Shown piece by piece: positions 10,212 to 20,134 of a DNA stretch of 64,000 nt. Origin of the DNA: Pseudovibrio axinellae. Lineage in GTDB: Bacteria; Pseudomonadota; Alphaproteobacteria; Rhizobiales; Stappiaceae. A program made the translations under genes and the position numbers. The notes beneath the pieces were generated by a model. That model had not been told where the DNA came from. It ran no database searches and saw only the letters and a list, made by a program, of their open reading frames with translations. The DNA lies in NCBI RefSeq assembly GCF_900110875.1, contig NZ_FOFM01000008.1:91349-155348 (forward strand). The letters are read 5' to 3'. The stretch's first letter is position 1. Every line of letters starts with the position of its first letter.

Positions 10212-10550
10212 GGATTATTCTCATCAATTTTAAGTCAGAATTTTATTCTTTATAGCCGATTCAAATGCCAGAACCAAACACCACTTGCACTGAAAAGGCA
10301 CCTAATAACAACTACATTACCCTGCAGGTCCACTCCAGCCCGAATACAGGGGTATTTTTCGCTATTTCATTGCAAAAATAACCCAGCAAGATTCAAAAAA
10401 GTGCCATGAGCCATTCTGCTAGTGTAAAAACCTATCAAAACCTTGCTAAGTTATCACTAGTCTGTTAGCGCCCAGTCCAAACTCGCAATATAGCGTATGA
10501 ACATGCCTGTACAAACGGGCCCACCACACACAAATTTAAGGTAAAGCGCA
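10212..10550. other. divergent intergenic region gyrA/marC
   Basis: 339 bases between two divergent starts. It must hold the gyrA promoter on the minus strand and that of marC on the plus strand, but I cannot pick out convincing -35/-10 pairs. No open frame or RNA gene is supported. The marC start is preceded by AAGG. Confidence 0.5.
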
Positions 10551-11183
10551 ATGCTCATTGAATTTCTACTCAATGCATTTGCCATGCTGTTCGTAACTAT
10601 CGACCCAATAGGCCTGGCCCCCGTTTTTCTTGCAGTGACAGCAGGAGCAGGTAGCTCCGAGCGCAAACAAATCGCCATAAAAGCCATCCTGATATCAGGA
10701 GGCACCCTCATGGCGTTTTTCTTCGCCGGACGCCAACTTCTCAACGTACTCGGAATTTCGCAGGCAGCCTTTCAGGTCGCTGGTGGCTTATTGCTGTTCA
10801 TCATCGCAGTTGAGATGATCTTTGAACATCGCCAGAAACGAAAAGCTGAAAGCGCCGAAAAGGCCGTTGAGCAAGAAGACCTGTCGCAGACTGCGGTATT
10901 TCCGCTTGCCATCCCTTTGATTGCTGGCCCAGCAACCATCTCGGCAATCATCCTGCTTGCAGGTCAGGCCCCCGGATTCACCGGCCAGATTGGCTTGATT
11001 GCCGTACTGCTTTCTGTGCTTGCAATGAGCCTCTTCGTCTTTCTTCTGGCAGCACGTATCGACCAGCTTTTAGGCTCAACAGTTCAGCTGATCATCACGC
11101 GCCTGTTCGGCGTGATCCTTGCCGCACTCTCTGTTCAATTTGTTGCAGACGGCATCTTCTCACTGATTGATATGCACTCCTAA
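10551..11183 (+). CDS. MarC family integral membrane protein
   Basis: 210-residue inner-membrane protein of the MarC/UPF0056 family, with about six predicted membrane segments. Family signatures are the N-terminal NAFAMLFVTIDPIGLAPVFL, the FQVAGGLLLF helix, and AVFPLAIPLIAGPATISAII in the middle. The biochemical role of the family is not established; the old link with multiple antibiotic resistance has been withdrawn. It is followed by a hairpin and a cation transporter on the same strand. Confidence 0.9.
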   Translation: MLIEFLLNAFAMLFVTIDPIGLAPVFLAVTAGAGSSERKQIAIKAILISGGTLMAFFFAGRQLLNVLGISQAAFQVAGGLLLFIIAVEMIFEHRQKRKAESAEKAVEQEDLSQTAVFPLAIPLIAGPATISAIILLAGQAPGFTGQIGLIAVLLSVLAMSLFVFLLAARIDQLLGSTVQLIITRLFGVILAALSVQFVADGIFSLIDMHS

Positions 11184-11188
11184 CAACA

Positions 11189-11220
11189 CTGTGTGCCCGC
11201 ATCCGATTGTGGGCACACAG
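11189..11220 (+). terminator. hairpin after marC, no T tract
   Basis: A perfect 10-base stem CTGTGTGCCC / GGGCACACAG with a 12-base loop just after the marC stop. It is not followed by a run of T, so it may be a weak terminator or a 3'-end stabilising structure. Confidence 0.5.
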
Positions 11221-11294
11221 CACTCCCCCTCAGATTGCACTTGAAGTCCCCAAACACCTCCGTAAAGTCTCCCTTGTACTCACGGAGGATTCTA

Positions 11295-12227
11295 ATGGCT
11301 GCCCACGGCTCCAAAAAAGTCATTTTTGCCGCCCTTGCTGGCAATTCACTCATTGCAATCACCAAGTTTGCAGCCGCCGCATACACCGGCTCAGCCGCGA
11401 TGCTTTCTGAAGGAATTCACTCGCTTGTAGACACAGGCAACCAAGGCCTATTGCTACTCGGCATGAAACGCGCAGAAAAACCAGCGGACGACAAACACCC
11501 ATTTGGATACGGCTCTGAAATCTACTTCTGGGCTTTTGTTGTCGCGATCATGATTTTTGCAGTGGGCGCAGGCATCTCGCTTTACGAGGGAATTCAGAAA
11601 ATTCTGAACCCCCACCCACTTGAATCCGCCTTTGTAGCATATGCCGTTCTTGGGCTTGCCATGATCTTTGAAGGCTGGGCCTGGATGGTCGCCTATAAGG
11701 AATTCAAAAAGACAAAGGGCAACCGGCCTTTCCTTGCAGCTGTGCGAGACAGCAAAGATCCGACGGTCTTTACGGTCCTCTTTGAAGATACAGCAGCAAT
11801 GCTAGGCCTTGTCATCGCGCTTGCTGGCATCTACGGCGCTCAAACCTTCGGCATCCTCTGGTTAGACGGCGCTGCGTCTGTCGGAATCGGCCTTATCTTG
11901 GCTGGTACAGCGTTTGTATTGGCACTAGAAACGAAAGGCCTCCTGATCGGAGAGAGCGCCTCACCTGAGCTTATTGCCTCTGTTCGCCAGATCCTAATTG
12001 CGCCAGCAGCTGTAAAAGGCGTCAACGAAATCAGAACCCTCCATCTTGGACCAAATGATGTACTACTTGCCGCCTCACTAGACTTTGAGGATGCCCTCAC
12101 TGCAGGCGCAGTGGAGGAGGTTATCTTTTCATTGGAAGCCACAATTAAACGCTCACAACCACTGGTCGGACGTGTATTCCTCGAGGTCCAAGCGGCTCAA
12201 GACCACATGCACTTTGGCCAGGAATAA
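11295..12227 (+). CDS. cation diffusion facilitator family transporter
   Basis: 310-residue CDF transporter that exports divalent metal in exchange for protons across the inner membrane. Seen: membrane helices, the HxxxD metal motif in EGIHSLVDTGNQG, a KHPFGYG loop, and the second site FEDTAAMLG of the branch that includes mammalian SLC30A9 rather than the classical HxxxD/DxxxD pair, so the metal (Zn, Mn, Fe or Co) is uncertain. A C-terminal cytoplasmic ferredoxin-like domain follows. The start ATG at 11295 is chosen because GGAGG lies six bases before it; the frame upstream is open but is spacer. Confidence 0.9.
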   Translation: MAAHGSKKVIFAALAGNSLIAITKFAAAAYTGSAAMLSEGIHSLVDTGNQGLLLLGMKRAEKPADDKHPFGYGSEIYFWAFVVAIMIFAVGAGISLYEGIQKILNPHPLESAFVAYAVLGLAMIFEGWAWMVAYKEFKKTKGNRPFLAAVRDSKDPTVFTVLFEDTAAMLGLVIALAGIYGAQTFGILWLDGAASVGIGLILAGTAFVLALETKGLLIGESASPELIASVRQILIAPAAVKGVNEIRTLHLGPNDVLLAASLDFEDALTAGAVEEVIFSLEATIKRSQPLVGRVFLEVQAAQDHMHFGQE

Positions 12228-12303
12228 ACCATAGTAAAACTCACTGTGGACTGCGCGCAAAGCTGCACTATAGGATACACACTTTCAAATTTTGGGTAGA
12301 AAA

Positions 12304-13293
12304 ATGACAATACTCGTTACAGGCGGCGCAGGATACATCGGAAGTCATATGGCATGGTGCCTTCATGACGCTGGTGAAGACTTCGTAGTTATAGACAACC
12401 TATCTACGGGCTTTGAGTGGGCTATTCCGCAATCAGTAAAGTTGTATGAAGGCGACATCACGGACGAGAAGCTGCTTCAAACAATCTTCCATAATCATGA
12501 CATCACCGCAGTCATTCATTTCGCTGGTTCGATCATCGTACCAGAATCTGTATCTAACCCATTGAAATACTATAATAATAATACTGCGGCATCCAGAACA
12601 CTCATTGAGGCTTGCGTCAAAAACAACATCAAGCATTTCATCTTCTCATCAACAGCTGCAGTTTATGGCGACCCAAAAGTTATTCCTGTTTCTGAAGATG
12701 CGCCGTTAAGCCCTTTAAGCCCTTACGGCACCTCCAAGCTTATGACGGAACTCATGCTGCGCGACACTGCAGCAGCCCACGACTTCCAGTACACCGCACT
12801 TCGATACTTCAACGTCGCAGGCGCAGACCCGGAAGGCCGCACCGGCCAATCGACAAGAAATGCAACGCACTTAATCAAAGTCGCCTGCGAAGCTGCGCTT
12901 GGCAAACGCACGCACCTAGGCATTTTTGGAGCAGACTTCGACACTCCAGACAAAACGGGCATTCGCGATTACATTCACGTTTCGGACCTCGCCAGCGCAC
13001 ATTACCTCGCGCTTAAACGATTACGCGAAGGTGGCGAAAGCATCGTCATGAATGCTGGCTATGGTGATGGCTACTCTGTGTTGCAGGTTATCGACGCAGT
13101 TAAAGCGGTTTCTGAGGTCGATTTTGAGGTTAAAACGGAGCCACGTCGTGCTGGCGACTCCCCAAAAGTTGTCGCAGACAATTCAAAAATTATGAGCAAT
13201 CTGGACTGGAAGCCGCAATTCGATGATCTCCCAACGATTATCCGGCACGCTTTGAACTGGGAGAAAAAGCTACAGTTCAAAAACAGCCTCTAA
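12304..13293 (+). CDS. galE: UDP-glucose 4-epimerase
   Basis: 329-residue GalE interconverting UDP-glucose and UDP-galactose. Seen: VTGGAGYIGSHM near the N-terminus, FSSTAAVYG, the catalytic YxxxK in YGTSK, the YFNVAGADPEGRTGQ block, and RDYIHVSDLASAH. The ATG at 12304 fits the family N-terminus; a TTG 12 bases upstream would add four residues. It stands apart from the galU cluster at the window start but could feed the same polysaccharide pathways. It converges on a DUF192 gene with a shared terminator. Confidence 0.95.
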   Translation: MTILVTGGAGYIGSHMAWCLHDAGEDFVVIDNLSTGFEWAIPQSVKLYEGDITDEKLLQTIFHNHDITAVIHFAGSIIVPESVSNPLKYYNNNTAASRTLIEACVKNNIKHFIFSSTAAVYGDPKVIPVSEDAPLSPLSPYGTSKLMTELMLRDTAAAHDFQYTALRYFNVAGADPEGRTGQSTRNATHLIKVACEAALGKRTHLGIFGADFDTPDKTGIRDYIHVSDLASAHYLALKRLREGGESIVMNAGYGDGYSVLQVIDAVKAVSEVDFEVKTEPRRAGDSPKVVADNSKIMSNLDWKPQFDDLPTIIRHALNWEKKLQFKNSL

Positions 13294-13299
13294 ACGCAA

Positions 13300-13333
13300 G
13301 TGCCGGACGAGATTACTCTTCCGGCACATTTTA
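13300..13333. terminator. terminator between convergent galE and the DUF192 gene
   Basis: Stem GTGCCGGA / TCCGGCAC with a 12-base loop, followed by ATTTTAC on the plus strand. It terminates galE; its action on the minus strand is less certain. Confidence 0.7.
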
Positions 13334-13374
13334 CACGCTCAGACATGACATCCCATACGCAACCAATTCAGCTA

Positions 13375-13812
13375 TCACGGAATCCGAATGATCCGGTCAC
13401 CCGGCTTGATCCCCAGCTCTGCAGCACGCCCCGCTAACACTTCCAAAACATATTTGACCGGAACGTCAGAGGAAATAACGTCTTCTGAAAACGGGACAGT
13501 GTTGTGAGCTATGCGCTTAATTTTATAATCCGTACCGATGAAAATGATATCAAGCGCGCTCGGTGTATTTTTCATCCAAAAATACTGAAGCCCAGATTGC
13601 GGAAAAATGAACAACATCCCTTGGTCTGGCGTCAAATCAGTGCGCCCCATAAGCCCTTTCGCTCTGTCACTGGCACTCTCTGCAACTTGAACCTGAAATG
13701 CGTGTTTCCCATTCCCGCTACGCACCTCGAGCGTCTCAGTTCGCATATCAGCCGCCAAAACCGACATTGCGCCCAGCAAAATGAAAACAAAGGCTAATCG
13801 AATAACTCTCAT
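13375..13812 (-). CDS. DUF192 family exported protein
   Basis: 145-residue protein with an N-terminal signal peptide (MRVIRLAFVFILLGAMSVLA, cleavage before ADM) and a DUF192 domain: ASDRAKGLMGRTDL, GMLFIFPQSGLQYFWMKNT and LDIIFIGTDYKI. DUF192 proteins form a small beta-barrel found in bacteria and archaea with no settled function. The start is placed at the Met that begins the signal peptide; upstream codons are spacer. It follows the cold-shock gene on the same strand but a terminator lies between them. Confidence 0.88.
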   Translation of the reverse strand: MRVIRLAFVFILLGAMSVLAADMRTETLEVRSGNGKHAFQVQVAESASDRAKGLMGRTDLTPDQGMLFIFPQSGLQYFWMKNTPSALDIIFIGTDYKIKRIAHNTVPFSEDVISSDVPVKYVLEVLAGRAAELGIKPGDRIIRIP

Positions 13813-13854
13813 GTCACGCTGCACTCCCCTTTTTCCTCCAGCTTTGACGCAAAG

Positions 13855-13880
13855 AAAAACCCTTGGCAAGTCACCAAGGG
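13855..13880 (-). terminator. intrinsic terminator of the cold-shock gene
   Basis: Minus strand: CCCTTGG, 7-base loop, CCAAGGG, then TTTTT. It lies about 50 bases past the stop of the cold-shock gene. Confidence 0.85.
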
Positions 13881-13930
13881 CTTGAATTCCAAATTCTTAC
13901 AAAAGCGCACCCAGAGTCGAAAATGCAACA

Positions 13931-14545
13931 CTAATGCGAGGCGGGAATGTGGGTTCCAGCTCCAAGCGGGCGGACTTCCGCAGCCATCTTACCCTTAGGA
14001 CCATCCCCAAAACGAACTTGAACCTTTTGCCCGGGGCGAAGTTCCGTAATGCCAAAGCGGCGCAATGTCTCCATGTGAATGAATATATCTTCAGTCCCCT
14101 CACCACGCGTCAGAAAACCAAAGCCCTTGACGCGATTGAACCATTTCACCTCCGCTTCGATGAACCCACCATCAGGCAAGACCTGAACATGAGTACGCGA
14201 TGGTGGCAGCTGGGATGGGTGAACCGCAAAGCTTTCATCCATAGAAAGAATGCGCATAGCCTGGAGACCGCGAGGCCGATTCAGCACCTCGCACACAACA
14301 CGCGCGCCCTCATAAGCCGTCTGATAACCATCCCTGCGCAGACAGGTCACATGCAGCAAGACGTCAGGCAGATCGTCTTCCGGTTCCACAAACCCATAGC
14401 CCTTACCAATATCAAACCACTTGATTGTTCCTGCCACTTGAAGAACATCTAAGGCTGTATCGTCAACCAGGTCCTCGACAGAGCCTACCTGAGGCGCCGT
14501 TTTTACCACCATGATGAATGCCCCGAAATTTGCCGCATCTGACAT
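13931..14545 (-). CDS. protein with two cold-shock domains
   Basis: 204-residue protein made of two CspA-type domains. Domain one has GTIKWFDIGKGYGFV (RNP1 KGYGFV) and VLLHV (RNP2); domain two has AEVKWFNRVKGFGFL (RNP1 KGFGFL) and IFIHM (RNP2). Each is a five-strand OB barrel binding single-stranded RNA or DNA, so a role as RNA chaperone or antiterminator is expected. Double-CSD proteins of this size are usual in Rhizobiales-like bacteria. Start at 14545 (MSDAANF); an ATG at 14512 (MVVKTAP), with GGGG upstream, is a real alternative. Confidence 0.92.
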   Translation of the reverse strand: MSDAANFGAFIMVVKTAPQVGSVEDLVDDTALDVLQVAGTIKWFDIGKGYGFVEPEDDLPDVLLHVTCLRRDGYQTAYEGARVVCEVLNRPRGLQAMRILSMDESFAVHPSQLPPSRTHVQVLPDGGFIEAEVKWFNRVKGFGFLTRGEGTEDIFIHMETLRRFGITELRPGQKVQVRFGDGPKGKMAAEVRPLGAGTHIPASH

Positions 14546-14927
14546 GCAACGCTCGACCGCAACCGAACGCCGCTTGATTCCACAAAAGAATATCATTACG
14601 CCCGACGCCACGAAGGCAAAAAATTAATAAAGAGCTAAATGATCCCCCATTGATTTGTTTTGTGTTGTCCTATCAACACTATTTACCTAAATTTCGCAGG
14701 GGGTATAGCTAACACTACTGAAAAATTTATCCAGTAGATCCTAAAGTTACTGTCCTAAGCTCAAAAAATCTTCCGCTAGACAGCACCAAGAGCATACCTT
14801 GCATAATACCAATTGAGAAATACTAGTTCCTCTTCCCCTTGAGCATCTTTCGCGCTAGCTTCGCGCAACCTCAACTGCCGTTAATTTGCTCCCTGACAAG
14901 CTAATCCCCAATAAGAAAGAGCACAAC
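14546..14927. other. intergenic region cold-shock gene/gloA
   Basis: 382 bases between divergent genes. I see no gene. There is an inverted repeat GTGTTG, six bases, CAACAC at 14662-14679, a possible operator or hairpin, and AT-rich sequence around 14625-14700 that would suit the cold-shock promoter. No confident -35/-10 pair was assigned. Confidence 0.4.
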
Positions 14928-15368
14928 ATGCGTTACCTACACACCATGGTCCGCGTTAAAGACTTGGAAGAGTCACTTAACTTCTACTGCACCATCTTTG
15001 GCCTGGAAGAAACACGCCGCCGCGAGAGCGAGGCAGGCCGCTTCACGCTCGTCTTTCTCGCCGCATCAAAAGACAAGGATTCCTTTAACGCCTCTTCTGC
15101 GCCTGCACTTGAGCTGACTTATAACTGGGATCAGGAAGAGTACACTGGTGGGCGCAACTTCGGCCACCTCGCCTATGAAGTCGATGATATCTACGAGACT
15201 TGCGCAAAACTTCAGGCCGCAGGAATTACCATCAACCGCCCACCACGTGATGGCTACATGGCTTTCATCGTATCACCGGACGGAATTTCCATCGAACTTC
15301 TTCAAAAAGGCGGCAAACTGGAGCCAGCAGAACCTTGGCTGTCTATGGCCAACACCGGCACCTGGTAA
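14928..15368 (+). CDS. gloA: lactoylglutathione lyase (glyoxalase I)
   Basis: 146-residue GloA of the vicinal oxygen chelate fold, converting the methylglyoxal-glutathione hemithioacetal to S-lactoylglutathione. Metal ligands fit the family: the His in [12 protein letters not shown], a Glu in LELTYNW, the His in FGHLAYEV and the Glu in SIELLQK. Conserved [14 protein letters not shown] and AFIVSPDG are present. Start at ATG 14928; the open frame upstream is spacer. A stable hairpin follows the stop. Confidence 0.95.
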   Translation: MRYLHTMVRVKDLEESLNFYCTIFGLEETRRRESEAGRFTLVFLAASKDKDSFNASSAPALELTYNWDQEEYTGGRNFGHLAYEVDDIYETCAKLQAAGITINRPPRDGYMAFIVSPDGISIELLQKGGKLEPAEPWLSMANTGTW

Positions 15369-15387
15369 AAGACAGGTCTTTGCGATT

Positions 15388-15411
15388 GCACCTCGATGAT
15401 AATCGAGGTGC
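15388..15411 (+). terminator. hairpin after gloA
   Basis: Perfect 10-base stem GCACCTCGAT / ATCGAGGTGC around a GATA tetraloop, 20 bases past the gloA stop. There is no T run after it, so termination would be weak or factor-assisted. Confidence 0.5.
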
Positions 15412-15559
15412 TGAAATCTAACGAGAAAATCGAAATATCAACGGCCACTCATATGTGTGGATTGTTTGAATTATAAAATTTTAAGAACTAGACAAGATCC
15501 ACACAGATCCATATAAGCCACTCCACACAGTACGCATCCTTGCAGTACTGATGTAGTGT

Positions 15560-15634
15560 GCGCCCATCGTCTAGCGGTTAGGACGCCGCCCTTTCACGGC
15601 GGAAACAGGGGTTCGATTCCCCTTGGGCGTACCA
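15560..15634 (+). tRNA. tRNA-Glu (anticodon TTC)
   Basis: 75-base cloverleaf with encoded CCA. Acceptor GCGCCCA pairs with TGGGCGT (a G-U pair at the first position), the anticodon stem CCGCC/GGCGG holds loop CTTTCAC with TTC at 15593-15595, and the T arm is AGGGG-TTCGATT-CCCCT. It has no flanking integrase or direct repeat, so no sign of use as an integration site. An inverted repeat TGTGTGGAT / ATCCACACA lies upstream (15454-15505). Confidence 0.97.
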
Positions 15635-15793
15635 TTTACTTCCCCCCTTAAAATCTGAATGACGCTCACCCCGCTTGCATTACTGCGAGCGCAGGACACA
15701 AATTTACACACCACCTTTAAACAAAACGCGTGTGTAAGAACCACTCAGACACAACACTTTCCCTAAAAGCTGCACCTTCCAACCTTCTCATAC

Positions 15794-15830
15794 AAAAAAG
15801 CCCGGTCGCGAACCAAAGTTCACCCCGGGC
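15794..15830 (-). terminator. intrinsic terminator of ssb
   Basis: Minus strand: GCCCGG(GG), long loop, CCGGGC and then a run of T. Located just after the ssb stop. Confidence 0.75.
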
Positions 15831-15852
15831 CTCTTGAATTTATGCGCTTAGC

Positions 15853-16422
15853 TTAGAATGGAATCTCGTCGTCCATTCCACCGCCAAAACCACCTGATGG
15901 GGCTGAGCCGCCACCGCCACCGCTGCTACCGCCACCAAAGCCGCCGCCGCCCTGATTTCCTGAGCCACCGCCAAAACCACCGCCTTGGTTTCCAGAACCG
16001 CCGCCAAAGCCGCCGCCACCCTGATCGTATCCACCAGACTGGCTATCCTGACCGCCCATTCCACCTTCACCACGGCCATCAAGCATGGTCAGCGTAGAAT
16101 TAAAGCCCTGCAAAACGATCTCGGTTGAATATCGGTCCTGCCCGCTCTGGTCCTGCCATTTACGAGTTTGTATCTGGCCTTCCAAGTAAACCTTGGAACC
16201 TTTGCGCAAGTACTGCTCAGCAACTTTTGCAAGACCCTCGTTGAAGACAACAACACGGTGCCATTCGGTACGCTCGCGGCGCTCACCGCTGCTGCGGTCA
16301 CGCCAGCTTTCAGAAGTTGCGATGCGCAGGTTCACGATGGGGCGACCATCCTGCGTACGCCGAACTTCCGGATCTGCGCCCAAGTTTCCAACTAAAATAA
16401 CTTTATTGACGCTACCGGCCAT
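15853..16422 (-). CDS. ssb: single-stranded DNA-binding protein
   Basis: 189-residue SSB. The N-terminal OB fold shows [29 protein letters not shown] and [16 protein letters not shown] Gly-rich, low-complexity linker of roughly 60 residues ([14 protein letters not shown] repeats) follows, then the acidic tip MDDEIPF that recruits replication and repair partners. Start at ATG 16422 with AGGAG nine bases upstream. Divergent from uvrA across a spacer with two LexA boxes, so it is probably DNA-damage inducible, as in other proteobacteria with divergent ssb-uvrA. Confidence 0.97.
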   Translation of the reverse strand: MAGSVNKVILVGNLGADPEVRRTQDGRPIVNLRIATSESWRDRSSGERRERTEWHRVVVFNEGLAKVAEQYLRKGSKVYLEGQIQTRKWQDQSGQDRYSTEIVLQGFNSTLTMLDGRGEGGMGGQDSQSGGYDQGGGGFGGGSGNQGGGFGGGSGNQGGGGFGGGSSGGGGGSAPSGGFGGGMDDEIPF

Positions 16423-16595
16423 TGTTTTACTCCTGATGCGAAGCTCGCCCAAAGTTTAAGAGAGCTAAGTTGGCAAGTAACCTATGCTCCGCGCCCTACA
16501 ATTCAAACAGACTTTCTCTTAGGCGTGGGGGGTTGTCCACATTTCCCGCCTATTCCGTCGATATATGAGGGGCAAGCAAGCAAGGCTCTTCGCTC

Positions 16596-16610
16596 GTTCT
16601 ATATTTGTTC
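16596..16610. promoter_or_regulatory. LexA (SOS) box 1 in the ssb-uvrA spacer
   Basis: Exact GTTC-N7-GTTC direct repeat, the alphaproteobacterial LexA operator. A TATAAT hexamer lies at 16613-16618, three bases beyond it on the plus strand, so the box sits in the spacer of a candidate uvrA promoter. It is 174 bases from the ssb start. Confidence 0.85.
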
Positions 16611-16706
16611 CATATAATGCCCCGCAGAAGCTCCAAGTTCAACTCTCAATTCTACGACAGGAGTTTTTTCCAGAAGCGACGCCAAAAAGGCTTGCCCCTT
16701 AAAATT

Positions 16707-16721
16707 GTTCCGTTTATGTTC
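16707..16721. promoter_or_regulatory. LexA (SOS) box 2 in the ssb-uvrA spacer
   Basis: Second exact GTTC-N7-GTTC direct repeat, 111 bases from the first and in the same orientation, 102 bases before the uvrA start. Both boxes are perfect matches to the operator consensus; the rest of the 400-base spacer shows no gene. Confidence 0.82.
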
Positions 16722-16822
16722 CACATGTTTTCCTGCGCACATTCTCGCCAATTTCGAGGAGCGCGCCAAGCCTCTGTTACTTTCTATATGTGAACTCAGC
16801 ACCCGTGATAAAGGACAGTTCC

Positions 16823-19756
16823 ATGGCGAAATCGCCAAAACACGATACACAAAATTCTCCCGCACGTGCTGATCTCATGAAACAGATTACGGTACGCGGC
16901 GCTCGCGAACATAATTTGAAAAATGTGGATCTGGACCTTCCACGCGATAGCCTCATCGTTATGACTGGCCTGTCGGGTTCTGGCAAATCCTCCCTTGCCT
17001 TCGATACAATTTATGCCGAGGGGCAGCGCCGCTACGTTGAAAGCTTGAGCGCATACGCCCGCCAGTTTTTGGAGATGATGCAAAAGCCGGACGTCGACCA
17101 AATTGATGGCCTGTCGCCCGCGATCTCAATTGAACAAAAAACCACTTCCAAAAACCCGCGCTCCACCGTCGGCACCGTTACCGAGATCTACGATTACATG
17201 CGCCTTCTTTTCGCGCGTGTCGGTATCCCATATTCCCCAGCAACCGGCCTTCCAATTGAGAGTCAGACAGTCTCCCAAATGGTTGATCGTATTTTGATGA
17301 TGGAGGAAGGCACACGCCTTTATCTTCTTGCCCCCATCGTACGTGGCCGCAAAGGCGAATATAAAAAAGAACTCGCTGAGCTTATGAAAAAGGGCTTTCA
17401 GCGCGTTAAGATTGACGGCGAATACTACGAAATTGCCGATGCTCCCGCGCTCGACAAAAAATTCAAACACGATATCGACGTCGTTGTTGACCGGATCGTG
17501 GTCCGCGAAGACATGGCGGGCCGGCTTGCCGACTCGTTGGAGACCGCACTAGAACTCGCAGAAGGACTGGCAACAGCTGAATTTGCTGACCAGATAGACG
17601 AAAAAGGCAAAGCAAAACAGGTCGTTTTTTCTCAAAAATTCGCCTGTCCAGTCTCTGGGTTTACAATCCCAGAAATCGAACCTCGCCTGTTTTCATTCAA
17701 CAACCCCTTCGGCGCTTGTCCAACCTGTGACGGCCTAGGAACAAAGCTCGCCTTTGAGGCGGAACTGGTGGTACCAGACCAATCGCTCTCTTTGCGTGGT
17801 GGGGCAATTCTTCCCTGGTCAAAAACCGGCTCCACATCCCCTTATTACACCCAGACGCTCGAAGCACTGGCTAAGCACTACAAGCAGCCAATGACAAAGG
17901 CCTGGAAGGATCTACCGGAAGACTTCCGCAATGCTGTGCTGTTTGGCAGCGGCAATACAAAAGTACAATTCGTTTATGACGACGGCACACGCTCTTACAA
18001 AACGGAAAAACCGTTTGAAGGCGTCGTTGGCAACATCGAACGCCGCTGGCGCGAAACAGAATCGCAGATGGTGCGCGATGAACTCTCCCGCTACCAGTCA
18101 GATCATGCCTGCGACAGTTGCCACGGCCACCGCTTGAAGGCTGAAGCTCTTTGCGTAAAGATTGGCGATCGCCATATCGGCGAGATCACCGCCCTCTCCA
18201 TCAAGACCGCCCACGAATGGTTTTCCAGCATCGACGAAAAACTGTCTGGAAAGCAGAACGAAATCGCCTACCGCATTTTGAAAGAAATCCGCGAGCGACT
18301 GAAGTTCCTCAATGACGTCGGGCTCGAATATCTGTCCTTGGACCGTGCATCCGGAACACTTTCAGGCGGCGAAAGCCAACGTATTCGTCTCGCCTCACAA
18401 ATCGGTTCGGGGCTGACAGGCGTTTTGTATGTTCTGGATGAGCCGTCCATCGGCCTTCACCAGCGCGACAATGCCCGCCTGCTTGAAACGTTGAAGCACC
18501 TACGCAATCTTGGCAACACAGTTATTGTGGTGGAACACGACGAAGACGCTGTTTTAACAGCCGATTACGTGGTCGATGTAGGCCCTGGAGCAGGCATACA
18601 CGGCGGACAGGTTGTTGCGCAGGGAACACCTGAAGAGGTGATGGCCAACCCAGCGTCCCTAACGGGTAAATACCTGTCTGGCAAAATCAGCATTCCGCAG
18701 CCAGATGAACCGCGAAAGATTGACAAAAACCGCCAGATTAAGGTTTTCGGCGCTCGCGGCAACAACTTGAAGGATGTGGATGCGACGATCCCACTGGGCA
18801 CATTCACATGCGTGACCGGCGTATCTGGCGGTGGCAAGTCAACATTCCTCATCGACACGGTCTACAAGGCAACCGCCCGCCGTCTGAACGGTGCGCGTGA
18901 CAACCCCGCCCCGCATGACCGCATCGAAGGCCTTGAGCGACTGGATAAGGTCATCGACATTGACCAATCTCCGATCGGCAGAACCCCGCGCTCCAACCCA
19001 GCCACCTACACCGGCGCCTTCACGCCGATCCGCGAATGGTTCGCTGGCATGCCAGAGGCAAAAACACGCGGTTATGCACCAGGGCGCTTCTCCTTCAACG
19101 TCAAAGGCGGGCGATGCGAAGCCTGTCAGGGGGACGGCGTTATCAAGATCGAGATGCACTTCCTTCCCGATGTGTACGTCACCTGCGATGTGTGTAAGGG
19201 CAAGCGCTACAACCGCGAAACGCTTGAGGTGCTGTTCAAAGGAAAATCCATTGCAGACGTTTTGGATATGACCGTTGAAGAAGCTGCCTCCTTCTTCAGT
19301 GCGGTGCCTTCCATCCGCGATAAGATGGAAACACTTTCACGCGTTGGCCTTGGCTATATTAAAGTCGGTCAGCAGGCCACCACATTGTCTGGAGGCGAAG
19401 CTCAGCGCGTTAAGCTGGCTAAGGAGCTCTCCAAGCGCTCAACGGGCCGCACGCTCTACATTCTGGATGAGCCAACCACAGGGCTCCACTTCCATGATGT
19501 TGCCAAGCTGCTGGACGTTCTTCACGAGCTGGTGGATCAAGGCAATACCGTGTTGGTGATTGAACACAATCTGGAAGTTATCCGCACAGCCGACTGGATT
19601 CTCGATCTGGGACCAGAAGGAGGAGACGGCGGCGGCACCATTGTTGCAACTGGGCGCCCAAGGGATGTTGCTGAAGTCCCAGAAAGCTACACCGGTCACT
19701 TCCTCAAAGAGCTGTTTGAAAGACGAAACACCAACAGGCTTGATGCAGCAGAGTAA
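16823..19756 (+). CDS. uvrA: excinuclease ABC subunit A
   Basis: 977-residue UvrA, the damage-sensing ABC-type ATPase of nucleotide excision repair. Seen: first Walker [15 protein letters not shown] with [19 protein letters not shown], zinc-module cysteines in CPVSGF and [18 protein letters not shown], first signature [12 protein letters not shown], second Walker [11 protein letters not shown], the second zinc module CEACQGDG to [10 protein letters not shown], and second signature [15 protein letters not shown]. Start at ATG 16823 with AAGGAC upstream; an in-frame start 33 bases earlier is less likely. LexA boxes upstream suggest SOS control. Confidence 0.98.
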   Translation: MAKSPKHDTQNSPARADLMKQITVRGAREHNLKNVDLDLPRDSLIVMTGLSGSGKSSLAFDTIYAEGQRRYVESLSAYARQFLEMMQKPDVDQIDGLSPAISIEQKTTSKNPRSTVGTVTEIYDYMRLLFARVGIPYSPATGLPIESQTVSQMVDRILMMEEGTRLYLLAPIVRGRKGEYKKELAELMKKGFQRVKIDGEYYEIADAPALDKKFKHDIDVVVDRIVVREDMAGRLADSLETALELAEGLATAEFADQIDEKGKAKQVVFSQKFACPVSGFTIPEIEPRLFSFNNPFGACPTCDGLGTKLAFEAELVVPDQSLSLRGGAILPWSKTGSTSPYYTQTLEALAKHYKQPMTKAWKDLPEDFRNAVLFGSGNTKVQFVYDDGTRSYKTEKPFEGVVGNIERRWRETESQMVRDELSRYQSDHACDSCHGHRLKAEALCVKIGDRHIGEITALSIKTAHEWFSSIDEKLSGKQNEIAYRILKEIRERLKFLNDVGLEYLSLDRASGTLSGGESQRIRLASQIGSGLTGVLYVLDEPSIGLHQRDNARLLETLKHLRNLGNTVIVVEHDEDAVLTADYVVDVGPGAGIHGGQVVAQGTPEEVMANPASLTGKYLSGKISIPQPDEPRKIDKNRQIKVFGARGNNLKDVDATIPLGTFTCVTGVSGGGKSTFLIDTVYKATARRLNGARDNPAPHDRIEGLERLDKVIDIDQSPIGRTPRSNPATYTGAFTPIREWFAGMPEAKTRGYAPGRFSFNVKGGRCEACQGDGVIKIEMHFLPDVYVTCDVCKGKRYNRETLEVLFKGKSIADVLDMTVEEAASFFSAVPSIRDKMETLSRVGLGYIKVGQQATTLSGGEAQRVKLAKELSKRSTGRTLYILDEPTTGLHFHDVAKLLDVLHELVDQGNTVLVIEHNLEVIRTADWILDLGPEGGDGGGTIVATGRPRDVAEVPESYTGHFLKELFERRNTNRLDAAE

Positions 19757-19767
19757 AAAAACACCAG

Positions 19768-19795
19768 ATGACCGGGTCTCAAGCCCGGTCATTTT
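19768..19795 (+). terminator. intrinsic terminator of uvrA
   Basis: Perfect 9-base stem ATGACCGGG / CCCGGTCAT with a 7-base loop followed by TTTT, just after the uvrA stop. Confidence 0.85.
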
Positions 19796-20134
19796 ACCTC
19801 TCCACGCCAACGCACCCCTCACCTCGCCTCTGGCATAAGCGCTAAACAGCGGAGAATATCTGCGCAGCGTTGGACCAGTGCAAAGCCCCCAATTATTGAG
19901 ATATCATTAAAATTCCAGGCTCAATTGAAGCTTAGCCCATGCATTTCTTTTGAGGTATGCAGATTTGTGCTTCAGATCACAAAATTACTGCAGCGCACAA
20001 TCTGTCTTATTGTCATTTATGTCTATTTTTTGGTCGGATACGACAACATTTGACACAATGCTATGCATATTTTGCATATCGGACATGCGAAATGATGTGA
20101 TGCACAATACGAAACTCTTTTGTATAAACCAAAT
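19796..20134. other. non-coding stretch upstream of the small RNA
   Basis: About 340 bases of AT-rich sequence with no supported gene. It has TTGACA at 20050-20055 followed by several TATGCATAT-like steps, and TATAAA at 20123-20128 which would put a start site at about 20135, the first base of the hairpin series. I cannot say which promoter is used. Confidence 0.4.

Noticed and set aside
6608..10306. Shared 14-mer CTGAAAAGGCACCT near 6608 and 10290
   Set aside because: Matches of this length are expected by chance in 64 kb, and the flanks do not continue the similarity.
15560..15634. tRNA-Glu as a possible integration site
   Set aside because: No integrase, no duplicated tRNA 3' end and no change in gene style nearby.
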